From assembly GCA_903772945.1 (NCBI GenBank), contig CAICTM010000814.1, forward strand, positions 1 to 47,034: 47,034 bases of DNA, read 5' to 3'. Both the position numbers and the translations under genes were made by a program. Below are positions 18,135 through 28,727 of this stretch, in pieces; the stretch's first letter is position 1, and the number at the start of each line of letters is the position of its first letter. Source of the DNA: Seminavis robusta (Eukaryota > Bacillariophyta > Bacillariophyceae > Naviculales > Naviculaceae). The notes beneath the pieces were generated by a model. The model was not told the origin of the DNA, made no database searches, and saw only the letters and a program-made list of their open reading frames with translations.

Positions 18135-20780
18135 ATGTCAAATCCCTCAGCACACCAGAGTAGATATTTGGCATCAATGGCATCAATGGTAACGAATGGC
18201 ACAGAGGACCGGTACTATGACGATGATTCTGTCGCCTACAGCAACGCGACATATTGGGGCAACGAGAGCACCTCAACTCCCACGACAACAGAGCCCGAAA
18301 CAGACCCCTACTACAGCAACAAATGGCTGCTGATATTGCCTCGGCTTACCGCTGTCATCTCCCTCTTTGCCATTGTATGTGTGGCTATTGAAGCCTGGAA
18401 GGATCTTGCTGCCACCAAAAAGACGAGTGCAGGAATCCGAAGCACGGCACGAAAGAGGGCCTCCACGATCACACACATCCAACTGTTCTACCAGATACCG
18501 CTCCTTTGTCAAGCTATTGTGTTTGCCGTGGGATCAAGTGCAGCTCCAAAGGGAGAGGTATGGGGGGCCATTGGGAACACTGCAACATGCACAGTACAAG
18601 GATTCCTCCTACAGTTTGGAGTATATGCCACCATTGGCTGGGATGCTTCCTTGAGTGCTACCTACCTTTTGATGGTGCGCTACAAAGTCGCAGAGCTACA
18701 ACTTCAGAGCTGGAAGCAGTACTATCATTGGATCATTTGGCCCCCCTGTCTGGCCGTCAGCATCTACCCCTTATTTGCGTCCATGTACAACGTCAACGGA
18801 ACCGTGTGCTGGCTGGAAACCTACCCCAACCACTGTGTTGGGGACGAATGCATTAGAGGAGCAGGAGCTCCAATTTGGCAGACCTTGACATCCTTCTTGA
18901 CAATGTTCCATCTGTTTTACTCATTTTCCATCATGATTTGCCTCTATTGCTCCATCCGAGGATTGGAAAATCAAACTCAGAGATATTCCTCCTCGAGCGT
19001 AAATGGATCATCGTCAAGACCAGGGAGCTCAGATAATGTAAGCACGCAATGCAGCGTGACTACTGTGACAAGCCGCCGTTGTTCAAGGGCTGTCGGTATT
19101 CAAGGCATGTTGTATGCTAGCGGTATGCTTCTGACGGGCCTGCCAACCCCAATCTACATTGTTCTCTGGAATACGGCGGGACTTTGGAGTGATGGATATG
19201 CCATCTTCGCGACAGCCTTACTCCCCCTAATGGGCTATGTGAACTTTGTCATCTTTATGCGAAACCGAAGTGTGGCCCAATGCCACACGCGATACGCAAA
19301 GTTTTTGCGAAGGGCGCACAGTTGGATCTTTGACTACGAAATTCACTGCCACTGCCGTTGTTGGCGCAAACCCGACGACGAGGAGGGCCAATCACCACTG
19401 GTTTTTCGAATACCAACAATTCACAGTAGGAAGGAACCTGGTCGAACGGAACAGCATACGAGAACGATGGCGCCAATGCCACCTGTAGCCGAGGATGGTG
19501 ATGGCGATTTAGAAGACGGGGAGAAAGAAGGCGTTCCAGGTCGTTGGACGGGGTTCTTGATTCTCTGCAAACAAAAGAGCAAAAGGTTTAGTCATTATAT
19601 ATCTGAGCTGAGCGCAGGGTCGGTAGACGACTCTGAGTTCGAAACATATTGCGACAGCGCTCCCTCGAAGCCAGTTCGAACGAGGAGTGAAGCCGAGCGG
19701 CCTCCAATGAGACCAGTGCGATTTGTCTCGGAAGCACCGGATCTCGAAACAATTCAAGAGGCTCGCAGCCATAACGGTAGCACACCACCCACCAAACCAG
19801 TTCGGTACGAGAGTTGCGTCCCTGATCTTACCGAGGTTGAAGATGAAGACGATGAGAGCCGCTTCAACCAGAGCTCAGGCAGCGCAAAGCCGCCCACCAG
19901 ACCGACGCGATACGTGAGCGAAGTCGAGCCTCACGAGGAATATTCAGAACATCCAACGGTGCCTTTGCATTGTGTCAATCAGACGACTTCTTCCACAACA
20001 GTTCGTTTTGTAACAGATGACATTGAACGGCCACCAACAATGCCTGTGCGGTATATCAGTGAAGTCGAGTCGCCTCAAATGCCTGTGCGGTACATCAGTG
20101 AAGTTGAACCACTCGAAGGTGAAGCCCCTCCTATCAAGCCAATACGTCTCGTGAGTGAAGCAGAACCGCCTACAATGCCTGAGCGGTTTGTTAGCGAGGT
20201 GGAGACAACGGAACCGGAAGCTTCTCTGAAACCAGTGATCTTTGGGAAGAAGCTGGGATCGCCCACAAAGCCTGAGCGGTATAGGGTGGGGACCGCGGCA
20301 TTCAAAGCGGAGGCACCACCCTCGAAGCCAGCGAGGTTTGTGAGTGAAGCGGAGCCGCCCACCAAGCCTATGCGTTACATCAGTGAGGTTGAAGCGCCTG
20401 AACCTGTGGGTGGTCAACCACCGTCCAAACCAGTTCGGTTTGCGAGTGAGGCGGAGCCCCCCACCAAGCCCATGCGCTTCATCAGTGAAGTTGAAGCACC
20501 TGAACCTGTGGACGGTCAACCACCGTCCAAACCAGTTCGATTTGTGAGTGAGGCGGAGCCGCCCACCAAGCCCATGCGTTACATCAGTGAAGTTGAAGCA
20601 CCTGAACAGGCGTGCGGGGCACCGCCTTCTAAGCCAGTACGATATGTGAGCGAGGTGGAGGCGCTGGAGGTTTCTCCTACTACCCAACCAATGCGTTCTG
20701 CTCCTTTGTCCAGTAGGGAAGGCTCCTTTTATTGGGATCCCACGAATAACGATTATATTCTAACGGAGTTCGAGGTCTGA
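18135..20780 (+). CDS. Seven-transmembrane receptor (cAMP-receptor-like) with repeat-bearing tail
   Basis: Single-exon 881-residue GPCR-like protein. Residues 1-62 are an extracellular leader with Asn-glycosylation sites (NGT, NAT, NES). Seven hydrophobic helices follow at about 64-88, 114-138, 152-183, 197-218, 246-274, 318-345 and 354-376. Cys152 (TCTVQGFLLQ) and a Cys-rich second extracellular loop (CWLETYPNHCVGDEC) suggest the usual disulfide. The TCxxQGF start of helix 3 recalls Dictyostelium cAMP-type receptors. After helix 7 a Cys cluster (HCHCRCW) could be palmitoylated. The tail from about 508 to 860 carries about 20 copies of PPSKPVRFVSEAE-like units, some degenerate, combining PxxPxR (SH3 class II ligand) with RxxSE (basophilic-kinase site). 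No kinase, RGS or cyclase domain is fused. Paralogue of the gene at 28728-30833; the ligand is unknown. Confidence 0.85.
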   Translation: MSNPSAHQSRYLASMASMVTNGTEDRYYDDDSVAYSNATYWGNESTSTPTTTEPETDPYYSNKWLLILPRLTAVISLFAIVCVAIEAWKDLAATKKTSAGIRSTARKRASTITHIQLFYQIPLLCQAIVFAVGSSAAPKGEVWGAIGNTATCTVQGFLLQFGVYATIGWDASLSATYLLMVRYKVAELQLQSWKQYYHWIIWPPCLAVSIYPLFASMYNVNGTVCWLETYPNHCVGDECIRGAGAPIWQTLTSFLTMFHLFYSFSIMICLYCSIRGLENQTQRYSSSSVNGSSSRPGSSDNVSTQCSVTTVTSRRCSRAVGIQGMLYASGMLLTGLPTPIYIVLWNTAGLWSDGYAIFATALLPLMGYVNFVIFMRNRSVAQCHTRYAKFLRRAHSWIFDYEIHCHCRCWRKPDDEEGQSPLVFRIPTIHSRKEPGRTEQHTRTMAPMPPVAEDGDGDLEDGEKEGVPGRWTGFLILCKQKSKRFSHYISELSAGSVDDSEFETYCDSAPSKPVRTRSEAERPPMRPVRFVSEAPDLETIQEARSHNGSTPPTKPVRYESCVPDLTEVEDEDDESRFNQSSGSAKPPTRPTRYVSEVEPHEEYSEHPTVPLHCVNQTTSSTTVRFVTDDIERPPTMPVRYISEVESPQMPVRYISEVEPLEGEAPPIKPIRLVSEAEPPTMPERFVSEVETTEPEASLKPVIFGKKLGSPTKPERYRVGTAAFKAEAPPSKPARFVSEAEPPTKPMRYISEVEAPEPVGGQPPSKPVRFASEAEPPTKPMRFISEVEAPEPVDGQPPSKPVRFVSEAEPPTKPMRYISEVEAPEQACGAPPSKPVRYVSEVEALEVSPTTQPMRSAPLSSREGSFYWDPTNNDYILTEFEV
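20316..20660 (+). repeat. 102-bp coding tandem repeat in receptor tail
   Basis: Three nearly identical 102-bp (34-codon) units start at 20316, 20418 and 20520, followed by a partial fourth. Each encodes one PPSKPxRFxSEAE and one PPTKPMRxISEVE module plus a short APEPVGGQ-type linker. Their similarity shows recent expansion compared with the older, diverged modules upstream (from about 19659). Confidence 0.9.
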
Positions 20781-23156
20781 GCTGCCAGCAGCAGAAGCAG
20801 CTCCATCGCTCGACTCCAAGTATCGGTCCTCCTTTTGGGGTTGGGGGATAAAATCGATCTCGCTCGCGGGGAAATATCAAGAGCCAAGAGTCAGCAGCTA
20901 CCACTCCTACTCCGCCATCTACCACTCCTACTCCAGCAGCCACCATCTGGCTGCGAGTTCAGCTCCTCCTAGGTAGACTAGTGCTCAAGCTCTGCAACCG
21001 TGGCTCAAAGCCCGCAGCTCCAGCCTGCTGCTGTCCATAAAATGCTAATAATATAGACTTCCAAATATTTTTTGAATGGAAGGACCGCAGCAATTCTAAC
21101 CGGCAGATAGAAAACAGCTTAAGCAACTTCGCCTCTGGCTGACAACTGCTAGCTACCCCCATAACCTAGCCAGTGGCAGCACATTCATCATAAACCAAAC
21201 CCAGGCAAAAGCCATGACGAGGCTGTTCAACAGAGAAGCAACCCAACAGTGAACCCAGTAACCCGTCCCGAGCACGATGACGTTTCGAGCTAGCTACGAG
21301 CTGAAAGGGCAGCCCGACGCCGAACCAGCTGCATGCAACGAGATCAGTCATCAAAAACACTGGCTAGTTGGACCAGTACTATGGCTGCAATCAAGTTCGG
21401 GGCGCTTGCTCGGAGCTCAATAAGATCCAAAGCGGGAGGCTGGTTCCTTCGCCGCACTTGCTTGCTAGCTGGTCGTAGCTAGCTAGCTACTAGTAGTAGA
21501 ATGATTCAATCCATCTCGAGCACAATGACCTATGCGGCGCAAGAGCAGCCCGAAGCGACCCCACACCAGCTACCTGGAGCTAGCCACCGGTACCGGTTCG
21601 GTCAGAGCTCGGAACTCGGAAGACACCAGCAACGACAGAAGGAGGTGGTGTGGAAACTGAAGGGAGCTCATCATCGGACACAGCGACAGTACATGTAGCC
21701 ATTTTACTATTAATAGTAGTCCGGTGCAAATCTCCCGTAAGTCTTCAAGTGACCCACAGACCTTTTAATTAAATCACTTGTGACTGCACTTCATTTCTTC
21801 GAAAGTCTTATTTTACCGGCTACTTGGTAATTATTTTTCTCACGTTTTTCCAGATCCAGGCTCCCAATGCCAATTCCCAATCCGCTTCCTCGTTACGGTA
21901 CATGCGTGTGTGCATGTTTGAGTTTGACACAAAGATTAGTAGAATTATTTTCTACTGCGCCGAAGGCATGCTTTTACTTCACTAGGAAAGACAGGCGGCC
22001 AGTAGTGCCGCCTGTTCAAGTAGAAGGGTTTCTCATGTGTAGCATGAGGACTGTACAAAAATAAAAAATAAATCCAGAGAAAGGAAATAGAAAATGGTAG
22101 CAGGTTCTTGCCCCGATCGTTGCATTACATCCTGCGATGTACAACACCAGTCGGAAAGAAGCATCATGCCGCACTGAATCTGTCCATTGTTATGGTGTTT
22201 ACGGTTGGGTCCAACAACAGGATCACACTGAATTGTGCGGTCCATGCTGTGGAATGAATAGAGATGATTTGACAATGGTGCTTGCACAGCTACGGTAGCT
22301 ATGCCGGGACTTGATGCCGCTGAAAGTTGCACTGAACGAATCCTTCCAACTGAGATCTTGTTTACTGGGGATCCCGCCCGGAGCTCGGCGGGTCTGTTGA
22401 ACGATTACTCCAACCACAAAAAACTGCTTTTCTTTAGCCTTTCTACAACATTTTTGTTGGCTGTCTCCGCTTTCATGAGGATGAAGAACTGAATAGTGGC
22501 TTGGGAATCTAACAATCCTGAGTGTGTTCTTATTGGTGGGTACGGTGCTGGTGTAGCACTTTCTATGTCTTTTCTGTGAAGATCTACAGATTTTGAGCTT
22601 TTTGCTGCCATAAGTCTTTTCAAATATGTCTAAGTAAATGTGATTGAAATGTGATTGAAACAATATCTCAAATAGACGGGTCATTCGAAAAATCGACGAG
22701 CCCATTTGCAGCCCTGCCACCTCACAGGACAATGCCACCATCTCATCTTTTCGGATCAACCTCGCCCAGGCCATTTTCGCCTTCCTATTTTTGGTTGCTA
22801 CAGCTGTTGATACAGCCTCTGTCGGTGATGTGGTGTGTCCGTTTCTGACTCAACTCGACGGATGAATGAGATGCCAATATGAAAGCACGACACTAAAAAG
22901 TCGACACAGTGTGTCATCCATGTCTGTTGTTCTTGCTACCTGAGCTGCATTGTTTTACGCAACAAGAAGTTGTTTATTCTGCTGACTGACTGAGGTTTGC
23001 TCGAGAAGATTATTCAACGGCAGGAAGAGGTCGACAGCACCACACCAGTGTTCGAAAGTCCACTCACTGATTGTATCACAATCTCTTTCACAACCACTTG
23101 TGAAATACAACAACAACTACTACAACAATAACAACAGCAACACTAATTTTAAGAAG
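20781..23156. other. Intergenic, no confident gene
   Basis: About 2.4 kb. The longest frame, 183 codons on the minus strand at 22223-22774, has no recognisable domain. A direct repeat TACCACTCCTACTCC occurs twice at about 20900-20930 in the 3' flank of the receptor gene. CTAGCTAGCTAC palindromes occur near 21477 and TACCGGTT-type motifs near 21590. The 3' portion must contain the promoter of the following gene; its leader just before 23157 is rich in CAACAACTAC and AACAACAGC words. Confidence 0.5.
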
Positions 23157-24614
23157 ATGAAGACTGCACGATGTCCCATCACAGGCCAAGTGGGTGTTTG
23201 CCCCTCGCAAGCATCTGCTGCTTCCTCCACCGAGCCATCCAGTGACTTGTCTCCCCGAGACCAACAAGCCCACGTGTGGCAGTCCTTGATGGAGCACAAT
23301 CTCCAACACCAGTTTGCGACAAAGAGGGTCGATGGTGATGACGGATGTCCACCTGGATTGATGCATGCGAGTACCAAGAGTTTTACTCCTTCGGAAGACG
23401 GATCATTAGACAGTGGCAGTGAAATGGACAGCTTGGAGTTCTCACCCTCCGCTGCCAAACCACAACAACAAGAACGCTCGTGGCCCACGTACGATCAAGT
23501 TTCGGCTCGTGTAATGACAGCCGACTACAAGGACATTCTGACCAACCCCACCGACATGCACAATCCGAACACCACCAAATTGTTCTGTCCTCATGGCGTC
23601 GTTTGTCAAGCTCGACTCGAATTCTTTGACGCACCCAATGGTGTTCAGCCATACACGGGGCTCCTCGCACCGGGCACCACGGCCGACCATTGTCTGGTGC
23701 GATTGTCCTCGGCCGTTCGTCCCGTCGATCAAGGCACCAAGAATCCCATTGCGCAAGCCATTGCCCGTCGAACGTTTGGCGCCAAGCTCTGCGCCAGCAA
23801 TATTTTGCCAGCAGCCGCTATCAAGTTGTTTCGGGGCAATGGTGTTGCTTCCGGCAACATTTTGCTCCTGGGCAGTAAAGTCGGACAACCGGAACGCAAC
23901 TTTTTCCAGCATGCACTCTGTACGGCCGTCACGGAAAAGATTCCCGCCATGACCATTCCGTTCCTGCGACGCTTTTCCCGGTACAGCGACTATCCACTGT
24001 CGCTCGGTTTGTCGGAACTGTGTCAATACAATGCCCAAGGACACGCCACTCCCGACGACCAAGTTAACTTTCCCTTTGCCCTGTGTCTCCAACCCGTCGT
24101 GCAGATTCCGGCATTGGAGGACATTGCCAACAACAGCGATAGCGATCGTCCCTTTGACGCGTTCATTGACGATATCCAACAGCATGTGCCTGCGGGGACA
24201 CACTTGTTTGATATTTACGTGGCACCCACGCCCGAAAGTGTTGGCAAGTCGAAGCAGTGTCAACGCATTGGACGCGTCATGAGTACATCGTCGTTCCTCT
24301 ACAGTTCGCCCACGGATGGACTCACATTTCGACATCAGAGCAAAGAAGACGATCTCGCATTGCGGCGTGATTGGGAGGAACGCATGCATTCCACCACGGT
24401 CCGCTGTCAAGACGGCACGCAAGGCACAGTCGCCAAGCTCACGGGATGGCAAATCTTTGAAGACCACATTCGAGTAAATGCCGATTACGTCGATTTTGAA
24501 AAGCAACGAAAGGCGCCCAAGGCCGTGAGCTTTCAAGACGACGACCATCACGACGACGTGTCCATTCCTGGATGGACCTTTTGTGGCTTTCGAAAAGCTC
24601 GCGTGGAAGTGTAA
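23157..24614 (+). CDS. Catalase-superfamily-like protein (tentative)
   Basis: Single-exon protein of 485 residues from ATG 23157 (MKTARCPITGQ); an extension to 23100 would need a GTG start and codes only for Asn/Tyr low complexity. Residues 1 to about 100 are a Ser-rich, poorly conserved leader. The core (LFCPHGVVCQARLEFF, PYTGLLAPG, CLVRLSSAVRP, AAAIKLFRGNGVASGN, NFFQHAL) resembles the heme-catalase-like fold in which a short segment, variable-radical-like S/T residues and IKLFRG-type strand recur. The active-site His-Asn pair and distal heme Tyr motif of true catalases are not evident, so peroxide breakdown should not be assumed. The C-terminal part (IGRVMSTSSFLYSSP, RRDWEERMH, VSIPGWTFCGF) also looks conserved-like. 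It has no obvious signal peptide or membrane segment. The gene is certain as an ORF; the family call is weak. Confidence 0.55.
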   Translation: MKTARCPITGQVGVCPSQASAASSTEPSSDLSPRDQQAHVWQSLMEHNLQHQFATKRVDGDDGCPPGLMHASTKSFTPSEDGSLDSGSEMDSLEFSPSAAKPQQQERSWPTYDQVSARVMTADYKDILTNPTDMHNPNTTKLFCPHGVVCQARLEFFDAPNGVQPYTGLLAPGTTADHCLVRLSSAVRPVDQGTKNPIAQAIARRTFGAKLCASNILPAAAIKLFRGNGVASGNILLLGSKVGQPERNFFQHALCTAVTEKIPAMTIPFLRRFSRYSDYPLSLGLSELCQYNAQGHATPDDQVNFPFALCLQPVVQIPALEDIANNSDSDRPFDAFIDDIQQHVPAGTHLFDIYVAPTPESVGKSKQCQRIGRVMSTSSFLYSSPTDGLTFRHQSKEDDLALRRDWEERMHSTTVRCQDGTQGTVAKLTGWQIFEDHIRVNADYVDFEKQRKAPKAVSFQDDDHHDDVSIPGWTFCGFRKARVEV

Positions 24615-25624
24615 ATATATAATTTTTTAAGGTTGTACATACAATATACTGTTGTCAGTCGATCGTCTCTTTCAATAATACAAACCGAAGCATCGCCAAA
24701 GGAATGTGCAAACAGGAAAGCAACGCACCGATGACGAGACCGATGCACATTTGCACCGCTGGTACTGTACCGGTACCGGCAGGTGACCGTTTCAGCTTGC
24801 TTTTCACCAACGCGAAGACCTGTATTTGGAACCTCATCTTCCGGTCAGTAGCTGCGACAGAGCAGAGAAAGACGGGCGCAACCCAACAAATCACAGTTTC
24901 CCTGCCGCTTTGCCTTCGTGGGCAGCACTCTTTGGCAAGCGATTTGGGTGGTTTGACCTCTCTTTTGGGCTGACTCACACCACTTTGCCTTCCAGCCAAG
25001 GCGGTTGTTTCGTTGCTTCTTCTTCGCAAGTAAGTGCTCCGTCCTCGTTGTCAGAGTGGCTGCACTTCACGGCACGGCGCCTGGAGACCTGCTGAATGAC
25101 ATGCAACAAGGCACGGGCAGCATGGCACGGGCGCAGTACGAGTAGCTAGCTGGGCGTTGTCAACGCAGGTCGCTTCCTCACAGAGTTATTAATACTTTGA
25201 GGACTCCGGAATAGACTTGTATGACCCACACTGAGATAATATTGCTTGTGGTGGCGACGAAGCTATCTACTTTCACCGCCAGTTTGTACGCCATTTCAAC
25301 GGTGACGAATTGCACACATCATGCAGCTACATTGGTGGTCATGCATGACCACCTACCGATACATGTTGTACAGTAATAGCCTGAGAACATGAGCCCTGGC
25401 ATCTCTCTCTTCACCTTGCGGACCAGCCTGATGGACAAGTAAAAGCCGATATGCACCATGTGGCCACCCCGCCATCAGAGCAAGGTTGGCACACTGCTAG
25501 CTAGCTAGAGTCGAGTGGCTGACAGTCACAGTCCTTGGCCGAAAGGGAAGATATCGTGAGGTTCCAGGAACAGGCTCCTGTCTTGGGCGCAGCTCCACAC
25601 TGCTCCACAGGAGTGACAACAAGC

Positions 25625-25676
25625 AGCAGCACAAATACGATAACACGATGAGCAGCACAAATACGATAACACGATG
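25625..25676. repeat. Exact 26-bp tandem duplication
   Basis: Two identical copies, 25625-25650 and 25651-25676, each beginning AGCAGCACAAATACG and ending AACACGATG. Confidence 0.95.
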
Positions 25677-25824
25677 ACTATTATACGTGCTCCACCGGTT
25701 GTGTACCGATAGTGACAGTCCTCTCGTGGTGCTTTGTGATGAGTGAAGTTCTAGCTAGCTACCGGTAGTACCGGTACCAGTATCGGTATCGAACATGTAC
25801 GTGTTCGTATACCCGGTACAGTCT

Positions 25825-26224
25825 GGACGGTTAAGTAAAAGTGGAAAAAGTTGGATTTTTGGGTAAACTGGACTTGAAGGTTCCCCTCTTCTTAAACAAG
25901 TTGTCTACTTTTCACCCTTGTTGAAAAGTGTTGAAAAGAGGTTCATAATTGTTGAAAAACTGTTGAATAAGTGTTGAATCGTGTTGAAACCCTGTTGAAT
26001 TACTGTTGAATCTATAGTCAGTGGAAGTGTGGAAGTTGTTGAATAAGTGTTGAATCCCTGTTGAAATATGTTAAATCTCTGTTGAATTAGTGTTTAAAGG
26101 ATATTCAACAGTGTTGACCCAATTTCAACAGTTTCAGTGCTGTTAAATCTAACAATTCAAAACTTCAACACTTTTCCTTTCGAAAACCCCATTTTCCCCA
26201 AAGTCAACTTTTACTTAACCGTCC
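25825..26224. mobile_element. 400-bp fold-back / MITE-like element with internal TGTTGAA repeats
   Basis: The ends are inverted repeats: GGACGGTTAAGTAAAAGT at the left end (from 25825) matches the reverse complement of the right end (to 26224). The similarity continues outward through GGTACAGT (25815 and 26236) and more loosely inward. The left half carries about a dozen TGTTGAAT/GTTGAAA words, spaced by a few bases; the right part carries the complementary TTCAACA, so the whole element could fold on itself. No open frame, hence non-autonomous. Target-site duplication is not clear: the flanking bases TCT and TGG do not match. Confidence 0.65.
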
Positions 26225-26563
26225 TGGTACTGTACCATGATCCCATTGGTTAGATCTATGTCCACAAATCCTCCCAATTCGGCATCCGCTCCATAAGTCA
26301 CTTTTTGAACGATCGAATGTCTGCTGGGACAAGCTACGAAGAGGTATACGGTGTTTCTAGTATGGTGAGTTACAGTCGCTGTCACAGTCATCTCTGAGTG
26401 CCCCTTTTTTTATGTCATTGTGTTTGTGCTTTCAGAGCCCAACTCGGATCGAGGTGTTTTGGCAAGGAGGAGGGGTACTTTGATCTTTGAGGCTCCCACT
26501 CTCGTTTCATCTTTTGCTCACAATTTGCCACTCCCAACAAAACGAAACAAACCGAAACAAAAC

Positions 26564-27550
26564 ATGACGCGCTTGATTGCCACCTGTTTTGCCCTCATGG
26601 CAGCCTTGCCCCCCCTGGCTTCGGCTACTCCTGCTGAAGATCTCGAGTTTGTTTGCTGGGGAGACATGAATCCAGAGAACCGAGCAGCATTCATGGCCTT
26701 GGGTTATGACGAAGAAGTATATAATGGAACGTACTTCTATGAGCATGTCCCCTGGGATAGGCTCCCAGCGAATGCAAGAGCTGAAGCAGAGGCTGAAGGC
26801 TACGACAAGGAATCGTGGCACATGGATGATGAAGATAGTGACTTGTTCGTCACACGCAGGCTCAATGCGCTTCTGGATCAACAGGTCCTAGCTGATATCC
26901 TTGACGAATGTTGGTTTGAAAAGTACACATTGACGCTCTTCGTCGAGACTGACAAAACCCATCTCGACATGATTGCTCTACCTCATGGAAAGAACAAAAA
27001 GACGTGCACGGATGCCTTGACTTTTGACGATTTTGGGGCTGGCATCAAGCTGGCTTCCTTGGCGGCGGACCTCGAACTACCTGCCAACTGGGAAGCCGAC
27101 GCTCTTCCTTTGGGGGTCTTTCCCTTGGGTAATATCTTTGATGCCTCTGATGATGCGGATGTGGTTGATCCAGATGAATATGATGTGGTTGTAAGTTAGT
27201 TTTGGAGCGAAATCGTGGCATGAAGAATTAAACGTTTTGCAACAGTACCATCTCACCTCATCTGTGTATGCAATGCTTTCGATCCGCAGGAAAACAACTG
27301 CGCTACTTTTGTGCTTCAAACGATGCAAACCCTTGAAATCCCCGTCTCGGAAGAACTCAAATGTTACGTTGTGAACCATCTCATCCAAAATGTCGACTTT
27401 ATCGACGAGGTTAGGAAGAATCCAAATGTCATTGAAATTGTGCGCCCAGAAGACGTGAAAAAACCTGACACGAAGCTAACAGATCTGCAAGTTGTATGGC
27501 GCCTAGTGGAATACTATGTCAAGAATCACTATGCCACTCCAAAGAAATAA
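26564..27550 (+). CDS. Secreted protein with LGYD/W repeats and a His...NNC domain
   Basis: Two exons, 26564-27190 and 27290-27550, give 295 residues. The 99-bp intron has a GTAAGT donor and a CCGCAG acceptor, phase 0, joining YDVV to ENNCATF. Residues 1-20 are a signal peptide (LIATCFALMAALPPLASA). An acidic region has two copies of a motif seen in stramenopile proteins: ENRAAFMALGYDEEVY and LPANARAEAEAEGYDKESW. The second half contains THLDMIAL (His) followed about 80 residues later by ENNCATFVLQTM. The His-before-NC order recalls circularly permuted NlpC/P60 or papain-like folds (LRAT, PPPDE), but this is inference only. No membrane segment, so probably secreted or vacuolar. The start is chosen because the open frame upstream of 26564 is not protein-like. 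Confidence 0.75.
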
Positions 27551-28727
27551 TGAGGGGGCTGTCTTCATGCGATACAAGGGTTTCATAAAAATATCAAAGT
27601 CTAGTTTACAATAACGGATTCAACGAAAAGTGCTCAAAGACGACCCATGAGCCAAGATTAGGTGTTTGCCAAAGTCAAGTCTAGGGTGGCATAGCTAGTT
27701 TTAATAGTGGTAGAGGTGCTGTTGTATTAAACTGCATGCATGCAACCGTACGGTACTGTCCGTGCAGCCTGTTCTCGACACAACGGCGAAGCAGGCTGAA
27801 ATCAGATTGATGTATTGCAGCGATCGGTTGGTATGAGAAATCTTCCGCACGACGAGTGTTGCAGCAACGTTGTATGTTTTGCACGAGGAGAAAGATGGTG
27901 TCATGCAAAGATGGTGTGAAAATGGATCTCACCGGACAGCATGCTTACCACTCACCCAAGGACCCAGGAAAAGGTACGGTAGACTGCCTCCCCATGCTAA
28001 AAGGGAAGGATGAATGATGATAACGCATAATTCTGACATGTCAAGCACAAAAACACGGCAAAATGTGGACAAACTCGACTCCCCCCACTCCTCCTCACTG
28101 GTCACTCCCGGCTGGACTCGACTCCAACACTCAAATCCAAAATCGCGCACCCCTGCTGGCACCTTCATTATTTTTCAATAATTATTGCCACTACTGACGG
28201 AACAGCTCCAGTACAGCTGTTAAGAACACCGACCACGGAGCTAACAGCAAGCAGTGTGGTACCCGGAGAACCGTGTACATGTGTATTAACACCGTAGAAC
28301 GAATCTGCAGTGTACTAGTGTACTAGTATTAAGGAAAGCTTCGTTTCTTCACTATATAATAGCTACTATATCCTGCAACTCTTCACCTTTATACCAGACA
28401 ACCTGGCGTAAGAGGCAAAAGCAGTCCCTATTCTCCTTGATGCTCCCTCGCAACCACTACGCTACGAGTACACTAAGTATGCATAGTAGAAGCTCCACAT
28501 CCTGCATTACTAAAGGTACTGTAGGAGCTACCGTACAGTGTTTAAAGTGTAGGTACCAGTACCCATCCCACGCACATCCGCCAACACGGTCCCGCTGCAT
28601 ACCACTGAGTTACCCTCGCTTCCGCTTGCAACCGTTCTATTTTTCGAGACTCAGTCTATGAACACAAACAACAACCTGACCAACATAGTCAAGTGTGGAG
28701 CCTCCAATCTCCCAAAGCACAGCAACA
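27551..28727. other. Intergenic, no gene seen
   Basis: About 1.2 kb with only short frames. It contains a tandem TGTACTAGTGTACTAGT motif near 28310 and the 5' flank of the second receptor gene. A TATATAATAG-like box at about 28350 is a possible TATA element, but it lies more than 350 bp upstream of the start codon. Confidence 0.45.

Larger units (their letters stand above)
24615..26563. other. Intergenic with fold-back element
   Basis: No confident gene in 1.9 kb. It holds a 26-bp tandem duplication (25625-25676), a dense cluster of CTAGCTAG and ACCGGTAC motifs (25750-25820) directly beside a 400-bp fold-back element (25825-26224), and the promoter of the following secreted-protein gene. A purine-rich leader with repeated ACAAAACGAAACAAACCGAAA lies just upstream of ATG 26564. 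Confidence 0.5.

Noticed and set aside
22223..22774. 183-codon minus-strand ORF
   Set aside because: Basic, low-information composition, no recognisable family and no supporting start or intron context.
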